A DNA stretch of 40,568 nt from Bradyrhizobium macuxiense (GTDB taxonomy: Bacteria > Pseudomonadota > Alphaproteobacteria > Rhizobiales > Xanthobacteraceae). The position numbers and the translations under genes were made by a program. The stretch covers positions 172,554 through 213,121 of the forward strand of contig NZ_LNCU01000106.1 of assembly GCF_001542415.1 (NCBI RefSeq). The letters run 5' to 3'. The notes beneath the pieces were generated by a model. It was not told where the DNA came from. It saw only the letters and a program-made list of their open reading frames with translations, and did no database searches. This document shows, piece by piece, positions 7,469 to 15,457 of the stretch; position 1 is the first letter of the stretch, and each line of letters begins with the position of its first letter.

Positions 7469-8368
7469 ATGACTGGCCGACTGCCCTCGTTGAACGGCCT
7501 GCGGGCCTTCGAGGCCGCCGCGCGGCACATGAGCTTCACGCTGGCGGCGTCCGAGCTGAACGTGACGCAAACCGCGATCAGCCATCAGATCCGGCGGCTC
7601 GAGGAAGAGCTCGGCGTGCGCCTGTTCGTGCGCCAGAATCGTTCGCTGAGCCTGACACCAGAGGCTGCCGAATACCTCCCCGGCGTCCGCGCCGCCTTCA
7701 ACGACCTGCGGCTGGCGACGGACCGACTGCTACGCAGGGACGACGGTCACGTCCTGACTGTCTCCACCCTCGCCTCGCTCGCGGCCAAATGGCTACTGCC
7801 GCGGCTCTCCGCATTCCAGGAGGCGCATCCCGGGATCGACGTCCGCATCACCACCTCGACCAGCCTGGTCGATTTCCAGCGCGACAAGGTTGACGCTGCG
7901 ATCCGCTACGGCCGCGGCCAGTGGGCCGGTCTGCGCGCCGAGTGGCTGATGGCGGATGAACTCTTCCCGGTGTGCAGCCCGTCCCTGCTGCAAGGAAGCA
8001 AGCCGCTGAAGTGTCCCGAGGACCTCAGGGACCACGTGCTCCTGCACACCAGCAACACCAACAGCGACGACTGGCGGCTGTGGCTCACCGCGGCCGGACT
8101 GCCGACCGACATTTCCAGGCAGCCCGGCATCACCTTCGACCTGACCTTCGTCACCGTCCAAGCCGCGATCGACGGGATCGGCGTCGCGATGGGCCGGACC
8201 TCCTATGTGAAGGACGACATCGCCAAGGGCCGCCTGGTGGTTCCCTTCAAGATCACGCTGCCGGCGGACGCCGGCTTCTACCTGGTCTCCCCTCAGGGAC
8301 GGGCCGATACGCCGAAGCTGTCGGCATTCAGGAACTGGCTCAGCGGGACGGCGCGCGCGCCGCTCTGA
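7469..8368 (+). CDS. LysR-type transcriptional regulator (GcvA-like), probable regulator of the tcu cluster
   Basis: A 299-residue LysR regulator. The N-terminal winged helix spans about residues 5-64, with FTLAASELNVTQTAISHQIRRLEEELGVRLF as the HTH region (only part given). The effector domain follows, with a GcvA-like C terminus (GRLVVPFKI, GFYLVSPQG, FRNWL). It points into the carrier-tcuA-esterase-tcuB genes, as TcuR does in Salmonella tcuRABC. Control of those genes by a tricarballylate-like ligand is a reasonable inference. Family membership is clear; the effector is not. Confidence 0.9.
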   Translation: MTGRLPSLNGLRAFEAAARHMSFTLAASELNVTQTAISHQIRRLEEELGVRLFVRQNRSLSLTPEAAEYLPGVRAAFNDLRLATDRLLRRDDGHVLTVSTLASLAAKWLLPRLSAFQEAHPGIDVRITTSTSLVDFQRDKVDAAIRYGRGQWAGLRAEWLMADELFPVCSPSLLQGSKPLKCPEDLRDHVLLHTSNTNSDDWRLWLTAAGLPTDISRQPGITFDLTFVTVQAAIDGIGVAMGRTSYVKDDIAKGRLVVPFKITLPADAGFYLVSPQGRADTPKLSAFRNWLSGTARAPL

Positions 8369-8543
8369 TGCAGCGCACGCTGCGTCAAGCCATTTCGCGC
8401 ACGGCTTTTTTCCATGGTCGGCGCGCGTTTTCGGGTTGGTCGTGCCGGACAGGCGTGCCAAATTGCCGCGGGAGGCAGGACAACTGCCTTGGCTGGCGGG
8501 GGCAATTTTGCCAGCGCTTTTACCATGGGGAGGAAAGGGCCTT
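8369..8543 (+). promoter_or_regulatory. Intergenic control region of the tcu-like cluster with two small palindromes
   Basis: This 175-bp gap contains GCAGCG-CA-CGCTGC (8370-8383) just after the LysR stop. It also has AGGCAG-N5-CTGCCT (8473-8489) and GGCAATTTTGCC (8501-8512) close to the carrier start. A TTTTTT run at about 8405-8410 could end LysR transcription weakly. AGGAAAGGG upstream of ATG 8544 is the ribosome site. The palindromes are candidate operator positions, on sequence symmetry alone. Confidence 0.4.
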
Positions 8544-9869
8544 ATGTCGCAGTCGAATCCGTCGCAAGTCCCGCAGATCAAGTCGCGCTTCGGTGCCATC
8601 CTGCGCGCGACCAGCGGCAATTTCCTCGAGCAATTCGACTTCTTCCTGTTCGGCTTCTACGCACAGGATATTGCGAGGGCATTCTTTCCTGCGCAAAACG
8701 ACACCGCGGCGCTGCTCAATGCCTATGGCGTGTTCTGGCTCGGCGCGCTGATGCGCCCGATTGGGGCGATCGTGCTGGGCTCCTATATCGACCGCATCGG
8801 CCGCCGCCAGGGTCTCATCGTGACGCTCGCGCTGATGGCGCTTGGCACAGTCGTGATCGCCTTCTGCCCGTCCTATGCAGCTATCGGAATTGCCGCGCCG
8901 ATCATCGTCCTGATCGGGCGCCTGATACAGGGCTTCTCCGCCGGCGTAGAACTCGGCGGCGTCTCCGTCTATCTCTCGGAGATCGCGACACCTGGCAATC
9001 GAGGCTTCTACACCTCGTTCCAATCTTCCAGTCAGCAGGTTGCCATCTTCGTCGCAGCCATCATCGGTTTCGTCCTGAGAGAGATGATCCCGGGCGACAC
9101 ATTCCTGGATGCCATCGGCGGCGTCGCCAAATGGCGTATCCCGTTTTTCATCGGATGCCTCATCATTCCCGTCATCTTCATGCTGCGGCGGTCGCTTGAG
9201 GAAACGCCGGCCTTCCTGGCCATGAAGAGACATCCGACCGCGAGCGAAGTGTTCGCCTCGGCGATCGCGAACTGGCGCATCGTCATCCTCGGCATGATGA
9301 TCGCGGTCCTGACCACCACGACCTTTTATTTCATCACGGTGTATGCGCCCGGCTTCGGCAAGGAGCTCCACCTGTCGCCGTCAGGGACGCTGCTCGTCAC
9401 CCTTCTGGTTGCGGTGACGAATTTCATCTGGAATCCGGTCGGCGGCGCTCTCTCGGATCGGCTCGGCCGCAAGCCGGTGCTGATCGCGATCGCAACCTTG
9501 TCGTTCGTGACGGCTTACCCGGCGCTTTCCTGGCTCTCGCATGAGCCCACGCTTGGAAAACTGCTGGCCGTCCAGATGATGCTGTCGTTCTACTTCGGCG
9601 TCTATAGCGGCACGATGTTGGGATGCCTGGTCGAGATCGTGCCCGCGCACGTCCGCACCACATGCTTCTCAATCGCTTTCGCGCTGGCGGCGGGCCTGTT
9701 CGGCACCTTCACCCCCTTCGCATCGACCAAACTGATCGCATACACCGGCGACAAGGCCTCTCCCGCCTTCTGGCTGATGTTCGGCGCGGCGCTCGGCATC
9801 ATCGCCGCGCTGATCGTCTATCGGCGGGGCGGCCAGACCGTCGAGCAGCGCGAGACGGTGGCGGCCTGA
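8544..9869 (+). CDS. tcuC: MFS tricarboxylate:H+ symporter, TcuC/CitA-like
   Basis: A 441-residue major facilitator of the metabolite:H+ symporter subfamily (citrate, tricarballylate, proline/betaine carriers). It opens with ATSGNFLEQFDFFLFGFYA, the conserved TM1 region. It has RIGRRQG between TM2 and TM3, LIQGFSAGVELGGVSVYLSE as the TM4-5 signature, and DRLGRKPVL in the second half; about 12 membrane segments are expected. Start at 8544 is fixed by AGGAAAGGG; the open frame upstream has no ribosome site. The following TcuA and TcuB genes point to tricarballylate, citrate or aconitate as cargo. The symbol is given by context and could be citA-like instead. Confidence 0.75.
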   Translation: MSQSNPSQVPQIKSRFGAILRATSGNFLEQFDFFLFGFYAQDIARAFFPAQNDTAALLNAYGVFWLGALMRPIGAIVLGSYIDRIGRRQGLIVTLALMALGTVVIAFCPSYAAIGIAAPIIVLIGRLIQGFSAGVELGGVSVYLSEIATPGNRGFYTSFQSSSQQVAIFVAAIIGFVLREMIPGDTFLDAIGGVAKWRIPFFIGCLIIPVIFMLRRSLEETPAFLAMKRHPTASEVFASAIANWRIVILGMMIAVLTTTTFYFITVYAPGFGKELHLSPSGTLLVTLLVAVTNFIWNPVGGALSDRLGRKPVLIAIATLSFVTAYPALSWLSHEPTLGKLLAVQMMLSFYFGVYSGTMLGCLVEIVPAHVRTTCFSIAFALAAGLFGTFTPFASTKLIAYTGDKASPAFWLMFGAALGIIAALIVYRRGGQTVEQRETVAA

Positions 9870-9881
9870 TATTCCGCTTCG

Positions 9882-9912
9882 CGGTCGGGCGGATCAGGTA
9901 TCCGCCCGACCG
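9882..9912. terminator. Perfect 13-bp hairpin between the carrier and tcuA (attenuator or terminator-like)
   Basis: CGGTCGGGCGGAT (9882-9894) pairs exactly with ATCCGCCCGACCG (9900-9912) around a 5-base loop. It is followed on the plus strand by TGTTGCTTTCC, a poor T-tract. It lies 12 bp after the carrier stop and 36 bp before tcuA. It may reduce read-through, protect mRNA ends, or set the relative expression of carrier and enzymes. Confidence 0.5.
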
Positions 9913-9948
9913 TGTTGCTTTCCGTGCCAGCAGCGCTAACAAGAGCGC

Positions 9949-11349
9949 ATGGTTGATCTGACGCGCAGATTCGACGTGCTGGTGATCGGGGGCGGCAACG
10001 CCGCCCTTTGTGCTGCGATCAGCGCCAGACGGGCCGGCGCCTCCGTGCTGGTGCTGGAAGGCGCGCCGAAGTTCTACCGCGGCGGCAACACCCGCCACAC
10101 GCGCAACATGCGCTGCGCCCATGATGCGGCGACCGAGATCCTCACCGGCCCCTACACCGAGGAGGAGTTCTGGAATGATTTGCTGCTGGTGACCGGCGGC
10201 CAGACCGACGAGGAACTGGCCCGCTTCATGATCCACGAGTCCAAGGACATCCTGAACTGGATCGTCGAACAGGGCGTGCGCTGGCAGCCCTCACTCGGCG
10301 GCACGCTGAGCCTCGGCCGCACCAACTCGTTCTTCCTGGGCGGCGGCCGCGCCATGCTGAACGCGCTGTATCGCACCGCCGAGGAACTCGGCGTCGACAT
10401 CCTCTACAATGCCGAGGTGATCGATCTCAAGATCGAGGACGGCATGTTCCTCTCGGCTGCGCTGAAGCAGCCGGTCAACGGCAAGACCGAGGTGCGCGCT
10501 TCTACCTTGGTCGCCGCCTCCGGCGGCTTCGAGGCCAACATCGAATGGCTGAAGGAATCCTGGGGCGAGGCCGCCGATAATTTCCTGATCCGCGGCACGC
10601 CCTATAACCGCGGCGCGATCCTGAAGCTGCTGCTCGCCAAAGGCGTGCAGGAAATCGGCGATCCCACGCAATGTCACGCCGTGGCGATCGACGCGCGCGC
10701 GCCGAAATTCGACGGCGGCATCATCACCCGCCACGACTCTGTTGTCTTCGGCATCGTCGTCAACAAGCATGCCGAGCGATTCTACGACGAGGGCGAGGAC
10801 ATCTGGCCGAAGCGCTATGCGATCTGGGGCCGCCTGGTCGCAGCCCAGCCGGACCAGATCGCCTACATCATCTTCGATTCGACTGTCGTGACCAGCTTCA
10901 TGCCGACGCTGTTTCCGCCGATCGCGGGACAGACCATTGCCGAGCTCGCAGGCCAGCTCGAGCTCGATCCGGCGGCGCTCGAGAAGACCATCACCGAGTT
11001 CAACGCTGCGGTGCAGCCGGGCACGTTCGATCACACCATCCTCGACGACTGCCGCACCGAGGGCATCACACCGCAGAAGACGCACTGGGCGCGCAAGATC
11101 GAGACACCGCCCTACCTCGCCTATCCGGTGCGGCCCGGCATCACCTTCACCTATCTCGGCACTCGCGTGAACAAGCAGGCGCGGATGCTGATGAAGGACG
11201 GCAAGCCCTCCGCCAACATGTTCGCCGCCGGCGAGATCATGGCCGGCAACGTGCTGGGCAAGGGCTACGCTGCCGGTATCGGCATGACCATCGGCAGCGT
11301 GTTCGGCCGCGTCGCCGGGCGGGAAGCGGCGAAGAATGCGCGGAACTGA
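9949..11349 (+). CDS. tcuA: FAD-dependent tricarballylate dehydrogenase TcuA
   Basis: A 466-residue flavoprotein of the fumarate reductase/succinate dehydrogenase flavoprotein-like family. In Salmonella, TcuA oxidises tricarballylate to cis-aconitate. The dinucleotide-binding motif is VIGGGNAALCAAISAR (residues 12-27). A characteristic RGGNTRHTRNMRCAH follows, and the C-terminal FAD-closing region is MFAAGEIMAGNVLGKGYAAG. Length matches TcuA. It is followed after 63 bp by an exported esterase and then by TcuB, the membrane Fe-S protein that reoxidises TcuA FADH2. Identification rests on this sequence pattern plus the tcuB partner. Confidence 0.88.
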   Translation: MVDLTRRFDVLVIGGGNAALCAAISARRAGASVLVLEGAPKFYRGGNTRHTRNMRCAHDAATEILTGPYTEEEFWNDLLLVTGGQTDEELARFMIHESKDILNWIVEQGVRWQPSLGGTLSLGRTNSFFLGGGRAMLNALYRTAEELGVDILYNAEVIDLKIEDGMFLSAALKQPVNGKTEVRASTLVAASGGFEANIEWLKESWGEAADNFLIRGTPYNRGAILKLLLAKGVQEIGDPTQCHAVAIDARAPKFDGGIITRHDSVVFGIVVNKHAERFYDEGEDIWPKRYAIWGRLVAAQPDQIAYIIFDSTVVTSFMPTLFPPIAGQTIAELAGQLELDPAALEKTITEFNAAVQPGTFDHTILDDCRTEGITPQKTHWARKIETPPYLAYPVRPGITFTYLGTRVNKQARMLMKDGKPSANMFAAGEIMAGNVLGKGYAAGIGMTIGSVFGRVAGREAAKNARN

Positions 11350-11358
11350 GCGCCGTGC

Positions 11359-11394
11359 CGGAGCCCCCTCGCCCCGCTTGCGGGAAGAGGAAAA
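11359..11394. repeat. Half of a CCTCGCCCCGCTTGCGGG-type hairpin repeat
   Basis: CCCGCTTGCGGG within CCCCTCGCCCCGCTTGCGGG forms a tight hairpin. It is followed by AAGAGGAAAAAAG, so the outer CCTC/GAGG arms pair imperfectly. It looks like one arm of the intergenic palindrome type seen at 2557-2686. It lies between tcuA and the esterase, where it could modulate mRNA stability. Confidence 0.4.
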
Positions 11395-11412
11395 AAGAAA
11401 CAGGGAGCAGCC

Positions 11413-12447
11413 ATGCGACGCCTTGCGATTGCCTCCGCTGCCGCCGTCCTGATGGCATCGACCGTCACGCACGCTGCCGAACCGATCGCACTGCGCGACA
11501 TGGGGTCGTTCCATGTCGGCGGACGCCTCGTTGTGATCACGGGCAAGCCGGTGAAGGACGTCACCTTCACACCCGGTGGCGTACCGGCAAAGGTCGATCC
11601 GAACGGCACCTACCAGGTCGAGCAGATGTACGTGCAGTACTTCCTGCCGCAGAACGAGAAGGGCGCCTATCCGCTGCTGCTGTGGCATGGCGGCGGACTG
11701 ACCGGCGTCACCTACGAGACGACACCCGACGGCCGCGAGGGCTGGCTGAACTATTTCCTGCGCAAGGGCTGGAGCGTCTACAACTCGGACGCGGTCGAGC
11801 GTGGCCGCGCCGGCTGGGCGCAATACCCTGATATCTTCAAGGGCGAGCCGGTGTTTCTCACCACGGCGAATCCTTTCGAGCGGTTTCGCATCGGTGACGG
11901 CCCCGGCTCCTACGACCCCGATCCCGCAAAGCGCAAGCTGATGCCGGGCAGCCAGTTCCCGAACGAAGGCTACGAGAACTTCGTCAAGCAGAACGTGCCG
12001 CGCTGGACCACCAACGACGACGCGACGATCGCGGCCTATATCGCCGAGATCGACCGCGTCGGCCCCTGCATCATCCTGTTCCATAGCCAGGCCGGCACCT
12101 TCGGTTTCAAGGTCGCGCAGGCGAGGCCCGACAAGGTGAAGGCGCTGATCGCGATCGAACCTGCCGGCGTCGGCGATCCCGCCAAAGTCGATGCACTCAA
12201 GAACATCCCGACGCTGATGGTCTATGGCGACTACATCGAGCGCGACTCGCGCTGGCCGAAGATCCGCGCCACCGGCGTCGCCTTTGCCGATGCGATCAGG
12301 GCCGCCGGCGGCAGCGTCGACGTCGTCGATCTACCGACAGTCGGTATCAAGGGCAATTCGCACATGATGATGATGGACAAGAACAACGCCGAGGTTGCCG
12401 GCCTGATCCAGACATGGCTGGAAGGCAAAGGGCTGACCCGGAAGTAG
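11413..12447 (+). CDS. Exported alpha/beta-hydrolase of the Alcaligenes esterase-713 family
   Basis: A 344-residue protein with a signal peptide (RRLAIASAAAVLMASTVTHAA; cleavage near residue 21), so probably periplasmic. The fold markers are those I recall for esterase 713: HGGGLTGVTYETTPDGREGW (92-111), then nucleophile motif FHSQAG with Ser225. Glu249 in AIEPAG is the acid, and His317 is in GNSHMMMMDKNN. The esterase-713 family uses Glu rather than Asp, consistent with this. Ribosome site AGGGAGC lies upstream of the ATG. It sits between tcuA and tcuB, 63 bp after the first and 16 bp before the second, so it is almost surely co-expressed. A role in releasing a tricarboxylate from an ester before uptake is an inference; the natural substrate of this family is not known to me. 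Confidence 0.85.
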   Translation: MRRLAIASAAAVLMASTVTHAAEPIALRDMGSFHVGGRLVVITGKPVKDVTFTPGGVPAKVDPNGTYQVEQMYVQYFLPQNEKGAYPLLLWHGGGLTGVTYETTPDGREGWLNYFLRKGWSVYNSDAVERGRAGWAQYPDIFKGEPVFLTTANPFERFRIGDGPGSYDPDPAKRKLMPGSQFPNEGYENFVKQNVPRWTTNDDATIAAYIAEIDRVGPCIILFHSQAGTFGFKVAQARPDKVKALIAIEPAGVGDPAKVDALKNIPTLMVYGDYIERDSRWPKIRATGVAFADAIRAAGGSVDVVDLPTVGIKGNSHMMMMDKNNAEVAGLIQTWLEGKGLTRK

Positions 12448-12463
12448 CGAGGCGAGCGAAGCG

Positions 12464-13570
12464 ATGCACGGGACAAGGATCTTGGAGGAAGCCGACCGTC
12501 TGATGACGGTGTGCAACTCCTGCCGCTATTGCGAGGGCCTGTGCGCGGTGTTTCCCGCGATGGAGATGCGGCGCGCCTTCTCCGACGGTGACCTCAACTA
12601 TCTCGCCAATCTCTGCCATGCCTGTGGCGCCTGCTACACCGACTGCCAGTTCTCGCCGCCGCATGAATTCAACGTCAATGTGCCGAAGACGCTCGCGATC
12701 GCGCGTGCCGAATCCTATGCCGCCTATTCCTGGCCGCGCGCCTTCGCCGGCGCGTTTGCGCGCAACGGGCTTGTCATCAGCCTGATCGCCGCGCTGAGCG
12801 TGGCTGCGTTCATCTTCGGCTTCGCCGCGGTCCACGACCCGAGCGTGCTCTATGGTATCCACACCGGCCCCGGCGCGTTCTACAAACTCATGCCGCACAA
12901 TGCGATGGCGCTGCTGTTCGGCCTCGCCTTCCTCTATGCGATCCTGGCGCTGGTCATGGGAGTACGCGCATTCTGGCGCGATATCGGCGAGCCCGTCGGT
13001 ATGACGACCGATGGCAAGGCGCTGCTGCAAGCCATCCGCGACGCCGGCGAACTGCGCTATCTCGACGGCGGCGGGGTCGGCTGCTTCAACGAGGACGACC
13101 AACCGACCGACCGCCGCAAGCTCTATCACCATTTCACTTTCTATGGCTTTGCCCTGTGCTTTGCCGCGACCTGTGTCGGCACGCTGTATCACTATCTGCT
13201 GGCGCGCGAGGCTCCCTATGCGTGGTGGGACCTGCCTGTCGTCCTCGGCACGCTCGGCGGCATCGGCCTCGTGATCGGTCCGCTCGGCCTGCTGTCAGAG
13301 AAACGGAAACGCGACCGCGTGCTGGTCGACGAGCAGCGGATGGGCATGGACACCGCGTTCATCGTGATGCTGTTCCTGACCAGCGTCACTGGCCTTGCGC
13401 TGCTGCTCTGGCGCGAGACCGGCGCGATGGGCCCGCTGCTGGCGCTGCATCTCGGCGTGGTGTTCGCGCTGTTCATCACCATGCCCTATGGCAAGTTCGT
13501 GCACGGCATCTACCGCTTCGTCGCGCTGGTGCGCTACGCGCGGGAACGGCGGATGATGGAGCATTCGTAG
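12464..13570 (+). CDS. tcuB: Tricarballylate utilization protein TcuB (Fe-S/membrane electron transfer)
   Basis: A 368-residue protein. The N terminus carries two 4Fe-4S cluster motifs: CNSCRYCEGLC (Cys17, 20, 23, 27) and CHACGACYTDC (Cys51, 54, 57, 61). The rest is about six hydrophobic helices with His residues suited to haem binding. In Salmonella, TcuB reoxidises the reduced FAD of TcuA and passes electrons to the membrane quinone pool. This layout matches TcuB closely. It starts 16 bp after the esterase stop; the ribosome site is weak (AGGCGAGCGAAGCG), suggesting coupling. It is the last gene of the cluster. Confidence 0.88.
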   Translation: MHGTRILEEADRLMTVCNSCRYCEGLCAVFPAMEMRRAFSDGDLNYLANLCHACGACYTDCQFSPPHEFNVNVPKTLAIARAESYAAYSWPRAFAGAFARNGLVISLIAALSVAAFIFGFAAVHDPSVLYGIHTGPGAFYKLMPHNAMALLFGLAFLYAILALVMGVRAFWRDIGEPVGMTTDGKALLQAIRDAGELRYLDGGGVGCFNEDDQPTDRRKLYHHFTFYGFALCFAATCVGTLYHYLLAREAPYAWWDLPVVLGTLGGIGLVIGPLGLLSEKRKRDRVLVDEQRMGMDTAFIVMLFLTSVTGLALLLWRETGAMGPLLALHLGVVFALFITMPYGKFVHGIYRFVALVRYARERRMMEHS

Positions 13571-13588
13571 GCTCCGTCATTTCGGAGC
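13571..13588 (+). terminator. Short hairpin directly after the tcuB stop
   Basis: GCTCCG (13571-13576) pairs with CGGAGC (13583-13588) around TCATTT, starting at the base after the TAG. There is no T-run, so it is at best a weak terminator or an mRNA-end hairpin. Confidence 0.35.
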
Positions 13589-13651
13589 GTTGCCCGTCCG
13601 AGCCCTGCCGGAACGATCTTCTCCCTCCGTCGCGTTTGCCCGAATGCCAGG

Positions 13652-14554
13652 CTAGTATTCTCCATCCGATGCGGCTGCGTTCGAACCGGTGCGGTTGCCG
13701 CGCTGCTGGCCCACCTTCTGCAGGTAAGCGATGATGTCGCGGCGAGACGGAGCGTCGAGCACGCGCACCGGCATGCGTGCGCCCGGCACGAGTTTCTGCG
13801 GATCGGCCAACCAGCGATCGAGGTTATCCGTAGACCAAGTAAGACCCGCGCTCTTCAGCGCCGCCGAATAGTGGTATCCGGGGGCCGAGCCGGCCCTGCG
13901 GCCCACCACCCCGCCAAGCACGGGCCCAGCCTTGTTGATATCGGTCGCGTGACAGGCCGTGCACCGTTCGGTGAAGAGCTGCCGACCGTGGACCGGATCC
14001 GGCGCGGCATTCGCCAGGAAGCGCGAAAGGTTCTTGCTCTGCGACGGATTCGTCGAGCGAAAGAACGTATAGCTGAGCGTGATCGTATCGACGTGGAGGT
14101 TGTCCGCATCCTTGGCAAAGGCTGGATCGACGAAAAAGACAACAGGCATTTCGACCTTCTGATGCGGTTCGAGGCGCTCCTCATTGAAACAGAAGCATTG
14201 AATTTTGTTGAAATAGATGCCGCTCGTCTCGGGCGTGACGTTGAATGCGGCGTGCCCGACGATCGACTCGTTGCTGAGGTTCTCGGCCGTGAAGAATACG
14301 AGTTTCTGTTCGCCCAGGTGAACCGTGACAGAGCGCTGCTCGGGCTCGAATCGCCAAGGCAAGCCCGGCGCCACGTTGCTGTCGAACGCAACCGTTACTG
14401 TCTTGTCGGAGGTGGTGGTCGGGTCGGAATACGCCCGCTGCGTCGTCCCGCCATATCCTGTAGCGCCGCAGAATGCACGGTACAGTTCTGGCGCGTAGGC
14501 CACCAGCCCGAACATGACGCCGAGCGCGACGAAGCACGGCAGAAGTACATTCAA
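13652..14554 (-). CDS. CtaG/Cox11 copper chaperone fused to a class I cytochrome c
   Basis: A 300-residue fusion. Residues 1-20 are a membrane segment and about 22-170 are CtaG/Cox11, which inserts CuB into cytochrome oxidase subunit I. Its hallmarks are present: LYRAFCGATGYGGTTQ (Cys29) and the copper motif CFCF (Cys120, Cys122) with HQKVEMPVVFFVDP. Residues about 185-282 are a cytochrome c: haem site CTACH (Cys198, Cys201, His202) and probable axial Met261 in GARMPVRV. Both parts would face the periplasm. The only usable in-frame start is TTG 14554. An ATG at 14577 with AGGAG five bases upstream is in another frame and stops after eight codons. One extra base at about 14560-14563 would join them as MGRGTGKHLNVLL, suggesting a frameshift or sequence error. 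No cox genes are adjacent. Confidence 0.85.
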   Translation of the reverse strand: MNVLLPCFVALGVMFGLVAYAPELYRAFCGATGYGGTTQRAYSDPTTTSDKTVTVAFDSNVAPGLPWRFEPEQRSVTVHLGEQKLVFFTAENLSNESIVGHAAFNVTPETSGIYFNKIQCFCFNEERLEPHQKVEMPVVFFVDPAFAKDADNLHVDTITLSYTFFRSTNPSQSKNLSRFLANAAPDPVHGRQLFTERCTACHATDINKAGPVLGGVVGRRAGSAPGYHYSAALKSAGLTWSTDNLDRWLADPQKLVPGARMPVRVLDAPSRRDIIAYLQKVGQQRGNRTGSNAAASDGEY

Positions 14555-14577
14555 GTGTTTCCGGTACCGCGACCCAT

Positions 14578-14835
14578 GTCCACTCCTAACGCGGCCGCCC
14601 CCGGCACCTGCAGGATGTAGACCGACCTAGCCGGGCCGTCCACCGACGAATGCGAGCAAGAATCGCAAAGGAGGATATTGACGGGCTTTCAGTGCCACTT
14701 GACGAGCTTGTGATCTCGTTTCGCGGGAAGTTCTACGCTCGGTATCGACACGGGGCTCGTGTCCGCTCAGCGTGCTGGTGAGTTATGCGCATGAGCGCGC
14801 AGATCATGATGAGCGGTGCGCATCAGTAGCGCACT
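14578..14835. other. Intergenic stretch between the methyltransferase end and the CtaG fusion gene
   Basis: The AGGAG-ATG of the CtaG fusion gene (14587-14575) marks its right-hand leader. A plus-strand frame of 43 codons (14650-14781) has no recognisable similarity and is not called as a gene. A 5-bp stem TGCGC/GCGCA (14817-14833) lies just past the methyltransferase stop. I see nothing else. Confidence 0.4.
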
Positions 14836-15414
14836 TCATCCAGCCTTTGTGGCCAGGGCGCAGAACCACTCGTCCGATTTCACCGCGTTTGCGTTCGTGA
14901 AGCCCGCAGCGGTGAGCTTTTCCGCGACGCCTTCGTTCGACTGCCCGGAATAGACCGTGAAGCCGAGCGCAATTCTGCCGTCTGGCTTCAGAACCCGGCG
15001 CATCTCACGCAAGCCCGCGATCGCATCCGGCCAGACCTGCATCGAGTTGATCGCCAGCGCCTTGTCGAAGCTGTCGTCTGCGAACGGTAAGCGCTCGACG
15101 GAGCCAAGCCGGAGGTCAACGCGCCCGGTGCGGATCGCGGTTGCGTTTCGGCTCCGGGCCTGCGCCACCATTTCGGCAGACGGATCGATGCCTGCGACGC
15201 TGCCGGCTGAAATTAGACCAGACAGGCGTTCAATCACCGCGCCGGGACCGAACCCCACCTCCAGCACGCTGTCGTTTGGCTTGACCTCGAGGAGATCGAT
15301 CACCCAGACGCCGCAATCGACGTTCATGCGCGCCATAATGACGCCCCCCAATCTCCCGAGGAGACCTTGAGGGCGGCCAAACGCGCGCATCAAAAGGTTT
15401 CGCACAGCGCTCAT
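14836..15414 (-). CDS. Class I SAM-dependent methyltransferase (UbiE/Methyltransf_11 type)
   Basis: A 192-residue methyltransferase. SAM motif I is VLEVGFGPGAVIERL, the acidic post-I residue is in GSVAGIDPSAEMV, motif II region is RLPFADDSFDKALAINSMQ, and REMRRVLKPDGRIALGF is the post-motif segment. The start is ATG 15414, with GGGAGG nine bases upstream. An open frame further upstream enters the Rieske gene and has no ribosome site. It is the last gene of a four-gene minus-strand set (two amidohydrolases, Rieske ferredoxin, methyltransferase) and lies 43 bp after the Rieske gene. The substrate is unknown; the set suggests O- or C-methylation of a small ring compound, as inference only. Confidence 0.85.
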   Translation of the reverse strand: MSAVRNLLMRAFGRPQGLLGRLGGVIMARMNVDCGVWVIDLLEVKPNDSVLEVGFGPGAVIERLSGLISAGSVAGIDPSAEMVAQARSRNATAIRTGRVDLRLGSVERLPFADDSFDKALAINSMQVWPDAIAGLREMRRVLKPDGRIALGFTVYSGQSNEGVAEKLTAAGFTNANAVKSDEWFCALATKAG

Positions 15415-15457
15415 CGATACCGGCCTCCCGTGACAACGGATACCGGGCAGATCGCGG

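Noticed and set aside
10291..12084. A long open frame (597 codons) on the minus strand across tcuA and the esterase
   Set aside because: It is antisense to two genes with clear motifs and conserved ends, has low-complexity Arg/Asp/Gly-rich composition, and reflects GC-rich codon use.
14650..14781. A 43-codon plus-strand ORF (MRARIAKEDIDG...) in the methyltransferase-CtaG gap
   Set aside because: No recognisable family, no good ribosome site before its ATG, and opposite to the leaders of flanking genes; treated as non-coding.
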